A stretch of DNA of 64,000 nt from Rhodovibrio salinarum DSM 9154 (lineage in GTDB: Bacteria > Pseudomonadota > Alphaproteobacteria > Kiloniellales > Rhodovibrionaceae), in contig NZ_KI911559.1 in the NCBI RefSeq assembly GCF_000515255.1, forward strand, positions 876,344 through 940,343. Reading direction: 5' to 3'. Numbering within the stretch: the first letter of the stretch is position 1; each line of letters begins with the position of its first letter. Shown in pieces: positions 1 to 8,371 of the stretch. Both the position numbers and the translations under genes were made by a program. Under the pieces are notes generated by a model, which saw only the letters and a list, made by a program, of their open reading frames with translations, ran no database searches and was not told the origin of the DNA.

Positions 1-260
1 GCGTCCAGCTGCGCCAGCTGGTCCTCGAACAGCAGCTGGCAGTCGTACAGCAGCCGGCCGATCAGGGTCGACTTGCCGTCGTCCACCGAGCCGCAGGTGA
101 TGAACCGCAGCAGGTCCTTGTCCTGCTGGCTCTGCAGATACGCCGCAACCTCCGCCGGCGTCGCCTTGCCGGTCCCGCTTTCCGCCTCGGACACCGTCAC
201 CTCGCCCTGGGTCACATCGCCCTGGGCCACCTTGCCCAGCTCATGTTCGTTCGGGGCCAT
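1..260 (-). CDS. cysN: Sulfate adenylyltransferase subunit 1 (CysN or CysN/CysC), N-terminal part
   Basis: This is the GTPase subunit of ATP sulfurylase, which drives formation of adenosine 5'-phosphosulfate from ATP and sulfate in the cytoplasm. Only about the first 86 codons are inside the window; the gene runs off the left edge. After an acidic N-terminal stretch of about 55 residues the P-loop [17 protein letters not shown] is visible, typical of the EF-Tu-like CysN family. The ATG overlaps the stop of cysD by one base (TGATG), so the two subunits are translationally coupled. Whether an APS kinase (CysC) domain is fused at the C terminus cannot be seen. Confidence 0.93.
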   Translation of the reverse strand, partial: MAPNEHELGKVAQGDVTQGEVTVSEAESGTGKATPAEVAAYLQSQQDKDLLRFITCGSVDDGKSTLIGRLLYDCQLLFEDQLAQLD

Positions 261-1198
261 CAGAAGTAGCCCTCCTGCTTCTTGGCTTCCATCGAGGCGC
301 CGGCGTCGCGGTCGATCACCCGCCCCTGGCGCTCGCTGGTCTTGGCCAGCAGCATCTCCCGGATCACCTCCGGCAGCGTGGTGGCGTCGCTCTCGATCCC
401 GCCGGTCAGCGGATAGCAGCCCAGCGTGCGGAAGCGCACCTGGCGCATCTCCGGCGTCTCCCCGGGCTCCAGCGGCATCCGCGCGTCGTCGACCATGATC
501 CAGGTGCCGTCACGCCACACCACCGGGCGCTGCTTGGCGAAATACAGCGGCACCACCGGGATCCCCTCCAGGTAGATGTATTGCCAGATGTCCAGCTCGG
601 TCCAGTTCGACAGCGGAAACACCCGAATGCTCTCGCCCTTGTTGATCCGCCCGTTGTACAGGTTCCACAGCTCCGGGCGCTGGTTCTTCGGATCCCAGCG
701 GTGCGAGGACGTCCGGAACGAGAACACCCGCTCCTTGGCCCGGCTCTTCTCCTCGTCCCGCCGCGCCCCGCCAAACGCCGCGTCGAACTTGTAGCTGTCC
801 AGCGCCTGCTTGAGCGCCTGGGTCTTCATCACCTCCGTGTGCACCGCAGACCCGTGGTCGAACGGGTTGATCCCCTGACGCACCCCCTCCGGGTTCTGGT
901 GCACCAGCAGCTCCAGCCCCAGCTCCGCCGCCCGCCGGTCGCGGAACTGCGTCATCTCCTTGAACTTCCACGTCGTGTCCACGTGCAGCAGCGGAAACGG
1001 CGGCTTCGACGGGTAAAACGCCTTCAGCGCCAGGTGCAGCAGCACACTCGAATCCTTGCCAATCGAATACAGCATCACCGGATTGCGAAACTGCGCCGCC
1101 ACCTCACGGAAGATGTGAAGACTCTCCGCCTCCAGGCGCTCCAAATGCGTCATCTGCGCCTGGGAGAGGCTTTGCGGCTCGGCGAGGGGGCTAGACAT
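260..1198 (-). CDS. cysD: Sulfate adenylyltransferase subunit 2
   Basis: This is the catalytic subunit of ATP sulfurylase, which adenylates sulfate to APS at the start of assimilatory sulfate reduction. The 312-residue product is close to the usual length of about 300. It carries the PP-loop type motif YSIGKDSSV near residues 44-52, the [16 protein letters not shown] segment and the C-terminal region [11 protein letters not shown] expected for CysD. It lies immediately upstream of cysN on the same strand with a one-base overlap. About 290 bases of non-coding sequence precede it, including a 9-bp hairpin at 1319-1346, so the promoter probably lies there. Confidence 0.96.
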   Translation of the reverse strand: MSSPLAEPQSLSQAQMTHLERLEAESLHIFREVAAQFRNPVMLYSIGKDSSVLLHLALKAFYPSKPPFPLLHVDTTWKFKEMTQFRDRRAAELGLELLVHQNPEGVRQGINPFDHGSAVHTEVMKTQALKQALDSYKFDAAFGGARRDEEKSRAKERVFSFRTSSHRWDPKNQRPELWNLYNGRINKGESIRVFPLSNWTELDIWQYIYLEGIPVVPLYFAKQRPVVWRDGTWIMVDDARMPLEPGETPEMRQVRFRTLGCYPLTGGIESDATTLPEVIREMLLAKTSERQGRVIDRDAGASMEAKKQEGYF

Positions 1199-1318
1199 TC
1201 GGGACGGTCCAGTGCGCGGGAAGTACGGTTTGGTATGCTGGAAATGGTAAGATTCAGCAAAGGTGCTGCGGGAACCTACTGATGCGTCGCCCGCGCTGCA
1301 ACCGGTGCTGAGGTATGT

Positions 1319-1346
1319 GCCGTGGGTTTCTCAGGGTACCCACGGC
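1319..1346 (-). other. Inverted repeat in the cysD leader
   Basis: Perfect 9-bp arms GCCGTGGGT and ACCCACGGC flank a 10-base loop, about 120 bases upstream of cysD. No T-run follows on either strand, so it is not a standard terminator. It sits in the 293-base gene-free stretch 1199-1491, where I see no convincing promoter hexamers and no recognisable riboswitch. A regulatory leader hairpin or protein-binding site is possible, but unproven. Confidence 0.3.
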
Positions 1347-1491
1347 GCATTGCACACGCAGGCGCATCTAAACGGGGGAACCCTGTTGGGAAAAAGGGGC
1401 GAATCAGGGATTGCCCCGGCGGCGGACGATATGCAATACGTCTAGCCGCGCTGAGGGCGGGCGTCATGCCCAGCCGCTCCATTGCGGTTGT

Positions 1492-1566
1492 TCCCGGGTA
1501 GCTCAGTGGTAGAGCAATCGGCTGTTAACCGATTAGTCGGGGGTTCGAATCCCTCCCCGGGAGCCA
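1492..1566 (+). tRNA. tRNA-Asn (anticodon GTT)
   Basis: A complete cloverleaf can be drawn. The acceptor stem TCCCGGG (1492-1498) pairs with CCCGGGA (1556-1562), followed by discriminator G and an encoded CCA at 1564-1566. The D arm GCTC-AGTGGTA-GAGC, the anticodon loop CTGTTAA with GTT at 1524-1526, and the T loop GGTTCGAATCC are all present. A GTT anticodon reads asparagine codons AAC and AAU. It is divergent from cysD and convergent with the hicAB pair that starts 55 bases downstream. Confidence 0.97.
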
Positions 1567-1620
1567 TCTTTCGCAATCTTGTGATTTCTCTGAACTTTCT
1601 GGACGGTTCCGACCCGAGTT

Positions 1621-2022
1621 CTAGCCGACGCGATCGCCGCTCAACGCCCGGCGCGTGACGTGTGCAAGCCAGCCCGAGCGGGTGTAGCCCTCCCGCTGCG
1701 CGCGGTCGTCGATCCGACCCAGCAGATCCTCGGGCAGCGTGACGTTCACGCGCTTGACGTGAAGCGGACGGGTCGGCCCCTTGACCAGGATCAGGGTGGC
1801 GTCGGCGAAGTCCGGGTCCTGCGCGACCTGCTCCGGCGGCGTCGGCTCCGGCATCGTGCCGGCTTCCAGCATTTCCGTGCAGAACAGGGCAAGTGCTTCC
1901 TGGCCCATCTCGACCGCCTCGTCGACGGTCGCGCCCGCGGACACGCAGCCCGGAAAGTCCGGGAAGGAAATGCCGTAGTCGCTGTCCTCGTCTTTGTGTA
2001 GTGCGGCAACGTAGTAAGTCAT
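1621..2022 (-). CDS. hicB: HicB-type antitoxin with ribbon-helix-helix domain
   Basis: This is the antitoxin of a type II toxin-antitoxin pair. It binds and neutralises HicA and represses the operon. The 133-residue product has the N-terminal partially degraded RNase H-like HicB fold, with the hallmark FPDFPGCVSAG near residues 20-30 and a following helix of the type DEAVEMGQEAL. Its C-terminal ribbon-helix-helix segment begins VNVTLPEDLLGRID. The start chosen at 2022 has a good ribosome binding site (GGAG, about 8 bases upstream). It lies 14 bases after the hicA stop, in the toxin-first order usual for hicAB. Confidence 0.9.
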   Translation of the reverse strand: MTYYVAALHKDEDSDYGISFPDFPGCVSAGATVDEAVEMGQEALALFCTEMLEAGTMPEPTPPEQVAQDPDFADATLILVKGPTRPLHVKRVNVTLPEDLLGRIDDRAQREGYTRSGWLAHVTRRALSGDRVG

Positions 2023-2036
2023 GTCGCGAGTCTCCT

Positions 2037-2225
2037 TTAGCGGAGTTTGATGCCGGCCTGTTTCTCGATGCTCTTGAGCGTCCCGACGGGGAGGTTCTTT
2101 TTCGGGTGCGGTACGACCACATGCCCGGCTTTCGTCGGATGGGCGAACTTCTTGTGGCTGCCCACCTGGTGGACTTCCTGCCATCCGTCGGCCTTTAAGA
2201 GCTTTATGATGTCCCGGCTTGGCAT
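2037..2225 (-). CDS. hicA: HicA-type mRNA interferase toxin
   Basis: This is a small ribosome-independent mRNA interferase with a double-stranded-RNA-binding-like fold. The 62-residue product contains the family motif VGSHKKFAHP, whose histidine is the expected catalytic residue, and the C-terminal HPKKNLPVGTLKSIEKQAG. The start at 2225 gives the usual HicA length of about 60 residues; a longer reading to 2372 adds an unlikely Arg-rich extension. The chosen ATG immediately follows a palindrome (2226-2240) and has no Shine-Dalgarno, so translation may be leaderless or begin at the GTG at 2240. hicB follows at once. Confidence 0.88.
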   Translation of the reverse strand: MPSRDIIKLLKADGWQEVHQVGSHKKFAHPTKAGHVVVPHPKKNLPVGTLKSIEKQAGIKLR

Positions 2226-2283
2226 GTGTATAGAATACACACGTTTCTGAGGCTCGTCAGCAGAATATACACACGTAGTGTGT
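2226..2283 (-). promoter_or_regulatory. Twin palindromic operators upstream of hicA
   Basis: Two perfect inverted repeats occur here: GTGTAT-AGA-ATACAC at 2226-2240 and ACACAC-GTA-GTGTGT at 2269-2283. Each has 6-bp arms and a 3-base spacer, and their centres are 43 bases apart, about four helical turns. The first touches the hicA start codon. HicB proteins with ribbon-helix-helix domains are known to autorepress by binding such palindromes, so these are probable HicB (or HicAB complex) operators overlapping the promoter. Confidence 0.6.
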
Positions 2284-2511
2284 TTTAGGCCTGTTCGTTG
2301 TATCGGCTCGGCCGCGCGGAGGTGTTCCGAATTGTGCAGCAGGGTGGCTCTCCTGCATCGCGTTCGCGACACCGCTCTGACGTGATCCGACTATTTAGGG
2401 TCGCTGAAAGGGAAGGGCGGCGGTGGCGTTGCCGGCAACATGGCAATATAAAGATAGCTCTATATGTCGCCGGAAACTGCGCCTCGAACGCCTGACTCGG
2501 GATCTAGCACG

Positions 2512-3072
2512 ATGATCGACGCCACCCAGAACCGGGATTTCCCTGTTGCCACCGCGCTGTCCGTTGGCCTCAGCGTTGATGGGCGAACCGTGTTCGCCGT
2601 GGCGGAGACGCGTGCGCACGGTCGCCGGGCCGTATTGCTCGCCGAGAGCACGTTACAGAAGCTGCTCGACCACGCTGGCAACGCGCTGCGCGCCGTCAAG
2701 ACTCCAGACGCGGCGCGCGCGGACTCGGATGATCTGCTGGCGTTGGATCGGATCGGTGAGGCGGCTGGTGGCAACGACCGATTCGCCCACTATGCCGATT
2801 GGGAAGATGCCCCCACCGTGCTGGTCAATGAGGTGACGGTTGTGCCGCAGGACGGCCATCTGCTGTTGGCCTTTGCCGGAACGCGTCAGACGTTCGGGCG
2901 CGGCGTGGTCCGTGACGGTGAGCCGGCGTTCAAGCTGCTGCTCGACCGCGAGGCTGCCTACCGCGTTCTCGGCATGATGGGGGAGCGGGCGCGTAGTGCC
3001 GGTCTGATTCAGCAGACCGCAGCCGCATGGCTGTTCGAAATGGCCCCGGCGGCGCCGACCTGGGTGCACTGA
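2512..3072 (+). CDS. Hypothetical protein
   Basis: No family is recognised. The 186-residue reading from the ATG at 2512 (GGGA 13 bases upstream) is favoured over an ATG at 2464 that has no visible ribosome binding site. The product is soluble, with no signal peptide or membrane segment, and alternates short hydrophobic and acidic stretches such as DSDDLLALDRIGEA and YADWEDAPTVLVNEVTV. It is divergent from hicAB and 119 bases before a sugar transferase on the same strand. An overlapping open frame on the other strand makes the assignment less certain. Confidence 0.5.
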   Translation: MIDATQNRDFPVATALSVGLSVDGRTVFAVAETRAHGRRAVLLAESTLQKLLDHAGNALRAVKTPDAARADSDDLLALDRIGEAAGGNDRFAHYADWEDAPTVLVNEVTVVPQDGHLLLAFAGTRQTFGRGVVRDGEPAFKLLLDREAAYRVLGMMGERARSAGLIQQTAAAWLFEMAPAAPTWVH

Positions 3073-3191
3073 ACTATGCCTCCCTGCGGCAGCACTGAGC
3101 GGTTGTGTTTCGGTGTGCCGATACCCTGCTAAGGGGTAGCCTTCACGTTCCGTCTTGGGTACCTTCGTGTGTTGAAGGCGCGAGGGGCGTG

Positions 3192-3896
3192 ATGACGGGG
3201 TGGGGGATGCGCAAACCGGTGGCGGAAAGTGGCTGGCCGTGTGTGGGCTGTGCTGAGCACGGACTTGAGGCCGAAAATCCCGCTCACTTTGACGATCGGG
3301 TCAAGCGGGTAACCGATCTGCTGCTGGCCAGCACACTGCTGATCGTGGCGTTGCCGGTGCTTTTATTGGCTGGCCTTGCGATTCGGCTGGAGACGCCGGG
3401 ACCGGCGCTGTTCATACAAACGCGTGTGGGCATGCACGGTCGGCGCTTTCGCGTCCTCAAGCTGCGCACCTTGTATCGCCATGGGCGCGGCAGGAGCGCC
3501 CGGGGCGGGCAGGTGCGGCCCGGCGATCCGCGGGTCACGCGGGTTGGCCGCGTGCTGCGGCGCACCTGCCTGGACGAGTTGCCGCAACTGGTGAATGTGT
3601 TGCGTGGAGAGATGTCGCTGGTGGGCCCCCGTCCCCATGCCCTCGGCCACGATCTGCACTTCGCGCGGCTGGTTCCCGGGTACGCCGACCGCCGGCGGGT
3701 CCGCCCCGGACTGACCGGCTGGGCGCAGGTGAACGGATGCTGTGGCGCGGTCGAGGAGGTGGCGCAGCTGTATCGGCGCACGCGTCACGACCTGCGTTAT
3801 GTTGCCAGCCGGTCGTTGGCGCTCGATCTCGCGATCCTGGCGCGGACGGCTGGCGTCGTTGTGCGCTGCGGGCCGGTGTCGCCGCGGCGCGATTGA
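3192..3896 (+). CDS. Short-form undecaprenyl-phosphate sugar-1-phosphate transferase
   Basis: This protein would transfer a sugar-1-phosphate from a nucleotide sugar to undecaprenyl phosphate at the inner membrane, the first step of a lipid-linked glycan. The 234-residue product has one membrane segment (LLLASTLLIVALPVLLLAGL, near residues 38-57) followed by the catalytic domain. FIQTRVGMHGRRFRVLKLRT, DELPQLVNVLRGEMSLVGPRP and RPGLTGWAQVNG are all recognisable. The ATG at 3192 follows GAGGGG at a good distance. It lies on the opposite strand from, and about 4.5 kb away from, the main polysaccharide locus, so it may start a separate glycan. Confidence 0.88.
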   Translation: MTGWGMRKPVAESGWPCVGCAEHGLEAENPAHFDDRVKRVTDLLLASTLLIVALPVLLLAGLAIRLETPGPALFIQTRVGMHGRRFRVLKLRTLYRHGRGRSARGGQVRPGDPRVTRVGRVLRRTCLDELPQLVNVLRGEMSLVGPRPHALGHDLHFARLVPGYADRRRVRPGLTGWAQVNGCCGAVEEVAQLYRRTRHDLRYVASRSLALDLAILARTAGVVVRCGPVSPRRD

Positions 3897-4043
3897 CAAG
3901 CGGGGGCGCGCCCGCCTGAATATGCGGGCACTGGCGCGCCTCTGGTCGATTTGGCCACCCCGCGAGCGTGTCGTCGACATCTCCCGATCGCCTTGCTAAG
4001 GGGCGATCCAACGAACACGAACCCCCGAACAGCGAGAGGCTTG

Positions 4044-5156
4044 ATGACCGTCACCCACCGGATTTCCACCGCGCTTGCTGCGGTTGCCGGCGTGCTTGCG
4101 GCCATGGCCGTAAGTCCGGCAAACGCCCAGGATGAGACGCTTAACGTTTACAACTGGTCTGACTACATCGCCGAAGAAACGATCCCGATGTTCGAGGAGG
4201 AATACGGGATCGAGGTCAACTACGATGTCTACGACGGCAATGCCGTCCTGGAAGGCAAGCTGATGGCCGGCAATACCGGCTACGACATCGTTGTGCCGAC
4301 CAGTGGTTTTTTCCAGCGCCAAATCCAGGCTGGGCTGTATCAGAAGCTCGACAAGTCCAAGCTGGACAATATGAAGCACCTGGATGCGGACATCATGGAG
4401 CGGATGGAGAAGTTCGATCCGGGTAACCAGTACGGCATCCCTTACATGTGGGGCACTAACGGGATCGGCTACAACGTCGGCATGGTCGAGGAGCGTCTGG
4501 GCGCGGATGCGCCAACCGATTCCTTCGATCTGCTGTTCGATCCCGAGGTGGTCGCCAAGCTCGAGGACTGCGGCGTCACGCTGCTGGACGAGCCGACCGA
4601 GGTTTATCCGCTGGTCAAGCATTACCTCGGCATCGACCCGGAAAGCGAGGACCCGGCGGACCTGGAGAAGGTCGAGCAGCACCTCAAGAAGATCCGACCG
4701 TACGTGAAGTACTTCCACTCCTCGCAGTACATCAACGATCTGGCGAACGGCGACATCTGCGTGGCGTTGGGCTGGTCCGGCGACGTCTACATCGCCCAGA
4801 CCCGCGCGGCGGAGGCCGATCAAGGGGTCGAGGTGGCCTACACCATCCCCAAGGAAGGGACGGTGCAGTGGTTCGACATCATGGCCATTCCGGCCGATGC
4901 GCCGCACCCGGATGCCGCCCACGAGTGGCTGAACTTCAACATGCGCCCGAAGATCGCTGCCCTGAATACCAACTACGTCTGGTACCCGACGGCGAACGCT
5001 GGGGCCGACGCGTACATCGACGATGAAATCCTGAACGACCCCTCAATCTATCCGCCGGAGGAGGTCAAGGAGAAGCTCTTCGTCGACGTGCCGAACTCGC
5101 CGAAGTACCGCCGGTTGCGGACGCGTAGCTGGACCTCGGTGAAGACCGGGATGTGA
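4044..5156 (+). CDS. potF: Polyamine (putrescine-type) ABC transporter periplasmic binding protein
   Basis: This periplasmic receptor delivers a polyamine to the PotGHI importer. The 370-residue product is the normal PotF length. A Sec signal peptide ends at ANA-QDE near residue 28, followed by LNVYNWSDYI, the standard beginning of mature PotF/PotD proteins. Also present are YDIVVPTSGFF, PYMWGTNGIGYN and VALGWSGDV. The ATG at 4044 follows GAGAGG. A TTGACA hexamer at 3893-3898, overlapping the stop of the previous gene, could be the -35 element, but the matching -10 is poor. It is separated from potG by 149 bases holding a strong hairpin. Confidence 0.94.
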   Translation: MTVTHRISTALAAVAGVLAAMAVSPANAQDETLNVYNWSDYIAEETIPMFEEEYGIEVNYDVYDGNAVLEGKLMAGNTGYDIVVPTSGFFQRQIQAGLYQKLDKSKLDNMKHLDADIMERMEKFDPGNQYGIPYMWGTNGIGYNVGMVEERLGADAPTDSFDLLFDPEVVAKLEDCGVTLLDEPTEVYPLVKHYLGIDPESEDPADLEKVEQHLKKIRPYVKYFHSSQYINDLANGDICVALGWSGDVYIAQTRAAEADQGVEVAYTIPKEGTVQWFDIMAIPADAPHPDAAHEWLNFNMRPKIAALNTNYVWYPTANAGADAYIDDEILNDPSIYPPEEVKEKLFVDVPNSPKYRRLRTRSWTSVKTGM

Positions 5157-5186
5157 CGGCGTCGAGCGACATGCTCTGATTACGCC

Positions 5187-5246
5187 GGCGCGGCGGGGCG
5201 CAGCCTCGCACGGTGCGACCGTGCGGGGATGTCGCCCCGCCGCGCC
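5187..5246 (+). other. Large intergenic hairpin between potF and potG
   Basis: A perfect 14-bp GC stem (5187-5200 with 5233-5246) encloses a second perfect 8-bp stem (CGCACGGT, 5207-5214, with ACCGTGCG, 5218-5225) and a 3-base loop. No T-run follows, so it does not look like a full terminator. Hairpins placed just after the binding-protein gene in ABC operons, as in malE-malF, are known to stabilise the upstream message and reduce downstream expression. That role is inferred here. Confidence 0.65.
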
Positions 5247-5305
5247 AAGTCTGTTCCGTCGGCCCGTGATGGCCGGCGTCTTCAGGCCCAAGGGGATCCG
5301 TGCCG

Positions 5306-6511
5306 ATGGATCGCAGCCCGCCGCAAACCCCGGAGCGTACCCGCACATCGCAGTCACCGGTTCGTGGTGCGCCGGCGCGCCCGCAAGTGCCGCTGGAGCC
5401 TTGGGAGGACCCCAACGCCGCGCCCTACGTGCGGATCGACGGCGTCACCAAGCGCTTCGGTGACTTCACGGCCGTCGACGATGTCGATCTGTCGATCTAC
5501 CGCAGCGAGCTGTTCTGTCTGTTGGGCGCGTCCGGCTGCGGCAAGACCACGTTGTTGCGCATGTTGGCTGGCTTCGAGCGGCCGTCGAACGGGCGCATCC
5601 TGATCGACGGTCAGGACGTCACCGATCAGGCGCCCTACGAGCGTCCGGTCAACATGATGTTCCAGTCCTATGCCCTGTTCCCGCACATGACGGTGGAGCA
5701 GAATGTCGCCTATGGCCTGAAGCAGGACCGGGTGCAGAAGGACGAGATCAAGCGCCGGGTGCACCAATTACTCGAACTGGTGCAGCTCGATCCCTGGGCC
5801 AAGCGCAAGCCGCACCAGCTTTCCGGCGGCCAGCGCCAGCGCGTCGCGCTCGCCCGGGCGCTGGTCAAGCGGCCCAAGCTGTTGCTGCTGGACGAGCCTT
5901 TGGCCGCGCTCGACAAGAAGTTGCGCGAGCAGACCCAGTTCGAGCTGATGAACATCCAGGACGAGGTCGGCGTGACCTTCGTGGTCGTGACCCACGACCA
6001 GGAGGAGGCGATGACCCTGTCGACCCGCATGGCGGTGATGGACAAGGGTCGGGTGCAGCAGGTCGGCACGCCGACCGAGATCTACGAGTTCCCACGCACG
6101 CGCTTCACTGCCGACTTCATCGGCTCGATCAACATGTTCGAGGGGACGGTGCAGGGCGTCTATGATGGGCGCGTGCGTGTGACGGCGGACAGCGTGCCCT
6201 GCGCGCTCGAGGTCGACAGCCCCCTGCAGGTACAGGATGGCCAGCGCGTCTGGTTCTCGGTCCGCCCGGAAAAGCTGCGCGCGCGCCGGGATGATGGCGG
6301 CGACCTGCCGGCCGTCAACGCGTTGCGTGGCATGGTCCGTGACGTGGCCTACATGGGTGATACCTCGATCTTCCGGATCGACTGCGGCATCGGCGAGTTG
6401 GTCGAGGTGCTGCAGCCCAATGTCTTCCGCTCGCGCGAGCGCGAGGTCGACTGGGACGATCCCGTCATCGTCGAGTGGTCCACCGATGCTGGCTTGGTGC
6501 TGACGGAATGA
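5306..6511 (+). CDS. potG: Polyamine ABC transporter ATP-binding protein
   Basis: This is the ATPase subunit that powers polyamine import. Residue numbers refer to the 401-residue product. Walker A (GASGCGKTT, near 79-87), the Q-loop in MMFQSYALFP, the signature LSGGQRQR, Walker B (LLLLDEPLAALD) and the H-loop (VTHDQEEA) are intact. The C-terminal 120 residues form the TOBE-type regulatory domain, including VWFSVRPEKLR. An N-terminal extension of about 45 Pro/Arg-rich residues precedes the nucleotide-binding domain. The ATG at 5306 has AAGGGGA at a suitable distance; a GTG at 5300 is an alternative. Its stop overlaps the potH start by four bases (ATGA). Confidence 0.95.
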   Translation: MDRSPPQTPERTRTSQSPVRGAPARPQVPLEPWEDPNAAPYVRIDGVTKRFGDFTAVDDVDLSIYRSELFCLLGASGCGKTTLLRMLAGFERPSNGRILIDGQDVTDQAPYERPVNMMFQSYALFPHMTVEQNVAYGLKQDRVQKDEIKRRVHQLLELVQLDPWAKRKPHQLSGGQRQRVALARALVKRPKLLLLDEPLAALDKKLREQTQFELMNIQDEVGVTFVVVTHDQEEAMTLSTRMAVMDKGRVQQVGTPTEIYEFPRTRFTADFIGSINMFEGTVQGVYDGRVRVTADSVPCALEVDSPLQVQDGQRVWFSVRPEKLRARRDDGGDLPAVNALRGMVRDVAYMGDTSIFRIDCGIGELVEVLQPNVFRSREREVDWDDPVIVEWSTDAGLVLTE

Positions 6512-7479
6512 CCGAGGCGGCGACCAAACGCGCTTCCGAAACGGTGCTCGCCCGGGGCCGCGCGTGGGTGCAGGCGCTCGCCGGGCGGCTGGGCATCAAC
6601 GGACGGACGGGCGTGGTCGCCTTACCGTACGCCTGGCTGTTCGTCTTCTTCTTTGTGCCCTTCGTGATCGTTGCCAAGATCTCGCTGGCGCAGATGATCC
6701 TGCAGCGTCCGCCCTACACGGCCTTCCTGCTGTGGCCGGATGGGCAGACCTGGCCGACGATCCAGGTGTTCTGGTCGAATTACGCTTGGTTGCTGCAGGA
6801 TCCGCTGTACTGGATCGCCTACCTGAACTCGCTCAAGATCGCGCTGATCTCGACGTTTTTTTGCCTTTTGGTCGGCTATCCGATCGCCTATGGCATCGCG
6901 CGCTGTGCGCCGACTGTGCGCACGCTGCTGCTGTTGATGGTGATCCTGCCGTTCTGGACGTCGTTCCTGCTGCGCGTCTACGCCTGGATCGGCATCTTGA
7001 AGCAGCAGGGCCTGATCAACGCCGCGTTGATGGGGCTCGGCATCATCGATCAGCCGCTCGACATCCTGCACAACGACTTCTCGGTCTACGTCGGGATCGT
7101 CTATAGCTACCTGCCGTTCATGATCCTGCCGCTCTACGCGACGTTGGAGAAGTTGGACGTCAGCCTGTTGGAAGCGGCGGAGGATCTGGGTGCGCGGCCG
7201 ATCAAGGCGTTCTTCACCGTGACCGTGCCGCTGTCGCTGCCGGGCATTCTGGCGGGCTCGATGCTGGTGTTCATCCCGGCGGTGGGCGAGTTCGTGATTC
7301 CCGCCCTGCTCGGCGGGCCGGATACGCTGATGATCGGCAAGATTCTGTGGAACGAGTTCTTCTCCAACCGCGACTGGCCGGTCGCCTCGGCGGTGACGAT
7401 CGTGCTGATTCTGGTGCTGGTGATCCCGATCGTGATCCTGCAGCGCCAGCAGGTGAAGGCGCAGGAGGCGCTGGAATGA
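6508..7479 (+). CDS. potH: Polyamine ABC transporter permease
   Basis: This is an inner-membrane permease subunit of the PotFGHI importer. The 323-residue product has a cytoplasmic N-terminal tail of about 33 residues, then six predicted membrane segments, the first being WLFVFFFVPFVIVAKISL. The EAA coupling motif EAAEDLGARPIKAFFTVTVPLSLPG is seen at its usual cytoplasmic-loop position near residue 225. The start codon overlaps the potG stop (ATGA) and its own stop overlaps the potI start in the same way, so the three genes are translationally coupled. Confidence 0.95.
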   Translation: MTEAATKRASETVLARGRAWVQALAGRLGINGRTGVVALPYAWLFVFFFVPFVIVAKISLAQMILQRPPYTAFLLWPDGQTWPTIQVFWSNYAWLLQDPLYWIAYLNSLKIALISTFFCLLVGYPIAYGIARCAPTVRTLLLLMVILPFWTSFLLRVYAWIGILKQQGLINAALMGLGIIDQPLDILHNDFSVYVGIVYSYLPFMILPLYATLEKLDVSLLEAAEDLGARPIKAFFTVTVPLSLPGILAGSMLVFIPAVGEFVIPALLGGPDTLMIGKILWNEFFSNRDWPVASAVTIVLILVLVIPIVILQRQQVKAQEALE

Positions 7480-8321
7480 CCCGGCGGCTCTCGCCCTTCG
7501 TCATCAGCGCGATGGTGTTCGGCTTCGCGTTCCTGTACGGGCCGATCGTCTCGCTGATCGTCTACTCGTTCAACGAGTCCAAGCTGGTCACCGTCTGGGG
7601 CGGCTTCTCGACCAAGTGGTATGGCGAACTGCTGCAGAACGAGCAGATCCTCTCGGCCGCTTTCCTGTCGCTGAAGATCGCGCTGATGACCGGCATCATC
7701 GCGGTGGTGTTCGGCACGCTGGCCGGCATGGCGCTGGCGCGGTACGGCAACTTCCGGGGACGCACCTTCTTCACCAGCCTGGTGACCGGGCCGCTGGTGA
7801 TGCCGGACGTGATCATCGGCATCTCGCTCTTGCTGATGTTTGTCTCCACCCAGCAGTGGTTCGGCTGGCCCGAGGGGCGCGGGGTCGACACGATTACGAT
7901 CGCGCACGCCACCTTCTGCATGGCCTACGTGACGGTGATCGTGCAGTCGCGGATGTCCTCGCTCGACGGTTCGGTGGAAGAGGCGGCGCTCGATTTGGGC
8001 GCGCGGCCGGCCAAGGTGTTCTTCACCGTCACCCTGCCGCTCATCGCGCCGGCCTGTATCGCCGGGTTCCTGCTGTCGTTCACGCTGTCGCTGGACGATC
8101 TGGTAATCGCCTCGTTCGTCTCGGGTCCCGGCAGCTCGACCTTGCCGATGGTGGTTTTCTCCAAGGTGCGCCTGGGGGTCTCGCCGCAGATCAACGCGTT
8201 GGCGACAATCATCGTCGGGATCGTCACGCTGGCGGTGATCTGTGCGGGCATCTTGATGTACCGCCAGGAAAAGCGTCGGCAGGCCGACATTCAGCGGGCG
8301 TTGCAGCAAGCGGGCTATTGA
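7476..8321 (+). CDS. potI: Polyamine ABC transporter permease
   Basis: This is the second inner-membrane permease of the polyamine importer, pairing with PotH. The 281-residue product is the usual length. It has six predicted membrane segments beginning FVISAMVFGFAFLYGPIVSL and an EAA loop of the form EAALDLGARPAKVFFTVTLPL near residue 168. The ATGA overlap with potH fixes the start. It is the last gene of the operon and converges on the polysaccharide locus across a 50-base gap, in which I see no clear T-run terminator. Confidence 0.95.
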   Translation: MTRRLSPFVISAMVFGFAFLYGPIVSLIVYSFNESKLVTVWGGFSTKWYGELLQNEQILSAAFLSLKIALMTGIIAVVFGTLAGMALARYGNFRGRTFFTSLVTGPLVMPDVIIGISLLLMFVSTQQWFGWPEGRGVDTITIAHATFCMAYVTVIVQSRMSSLDGSVEEAALDLGARPAKVFFTVTLPLIAPACIAGFLLSFTLSLDDLVIASFVSGPGSSTLPMVVFSKVRLGVSPQINALATIIVGIVTLAVICAGILMYRQEKRRQADIQRALQQAGY

Positions 8322-8371
8322 GGCGGCTGCCAAACGATTGCGCCGGGTGTGCCGCCTGACCCGGCCCGCTC

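Noticed and set aside
1199-1491. SAM-type riboswitch ahead of the sulfate activation genes
   Set aside because: Only a single 9-bp hairpin is present; I could not draw the pseudoknot or find the conserved core of any SAM riboswitch.
2226-2372. Longer hicA product starting at 2372
   Set aside because: It would translate through both operator palindromes and adds about 50 residues that no HicA toxin has.
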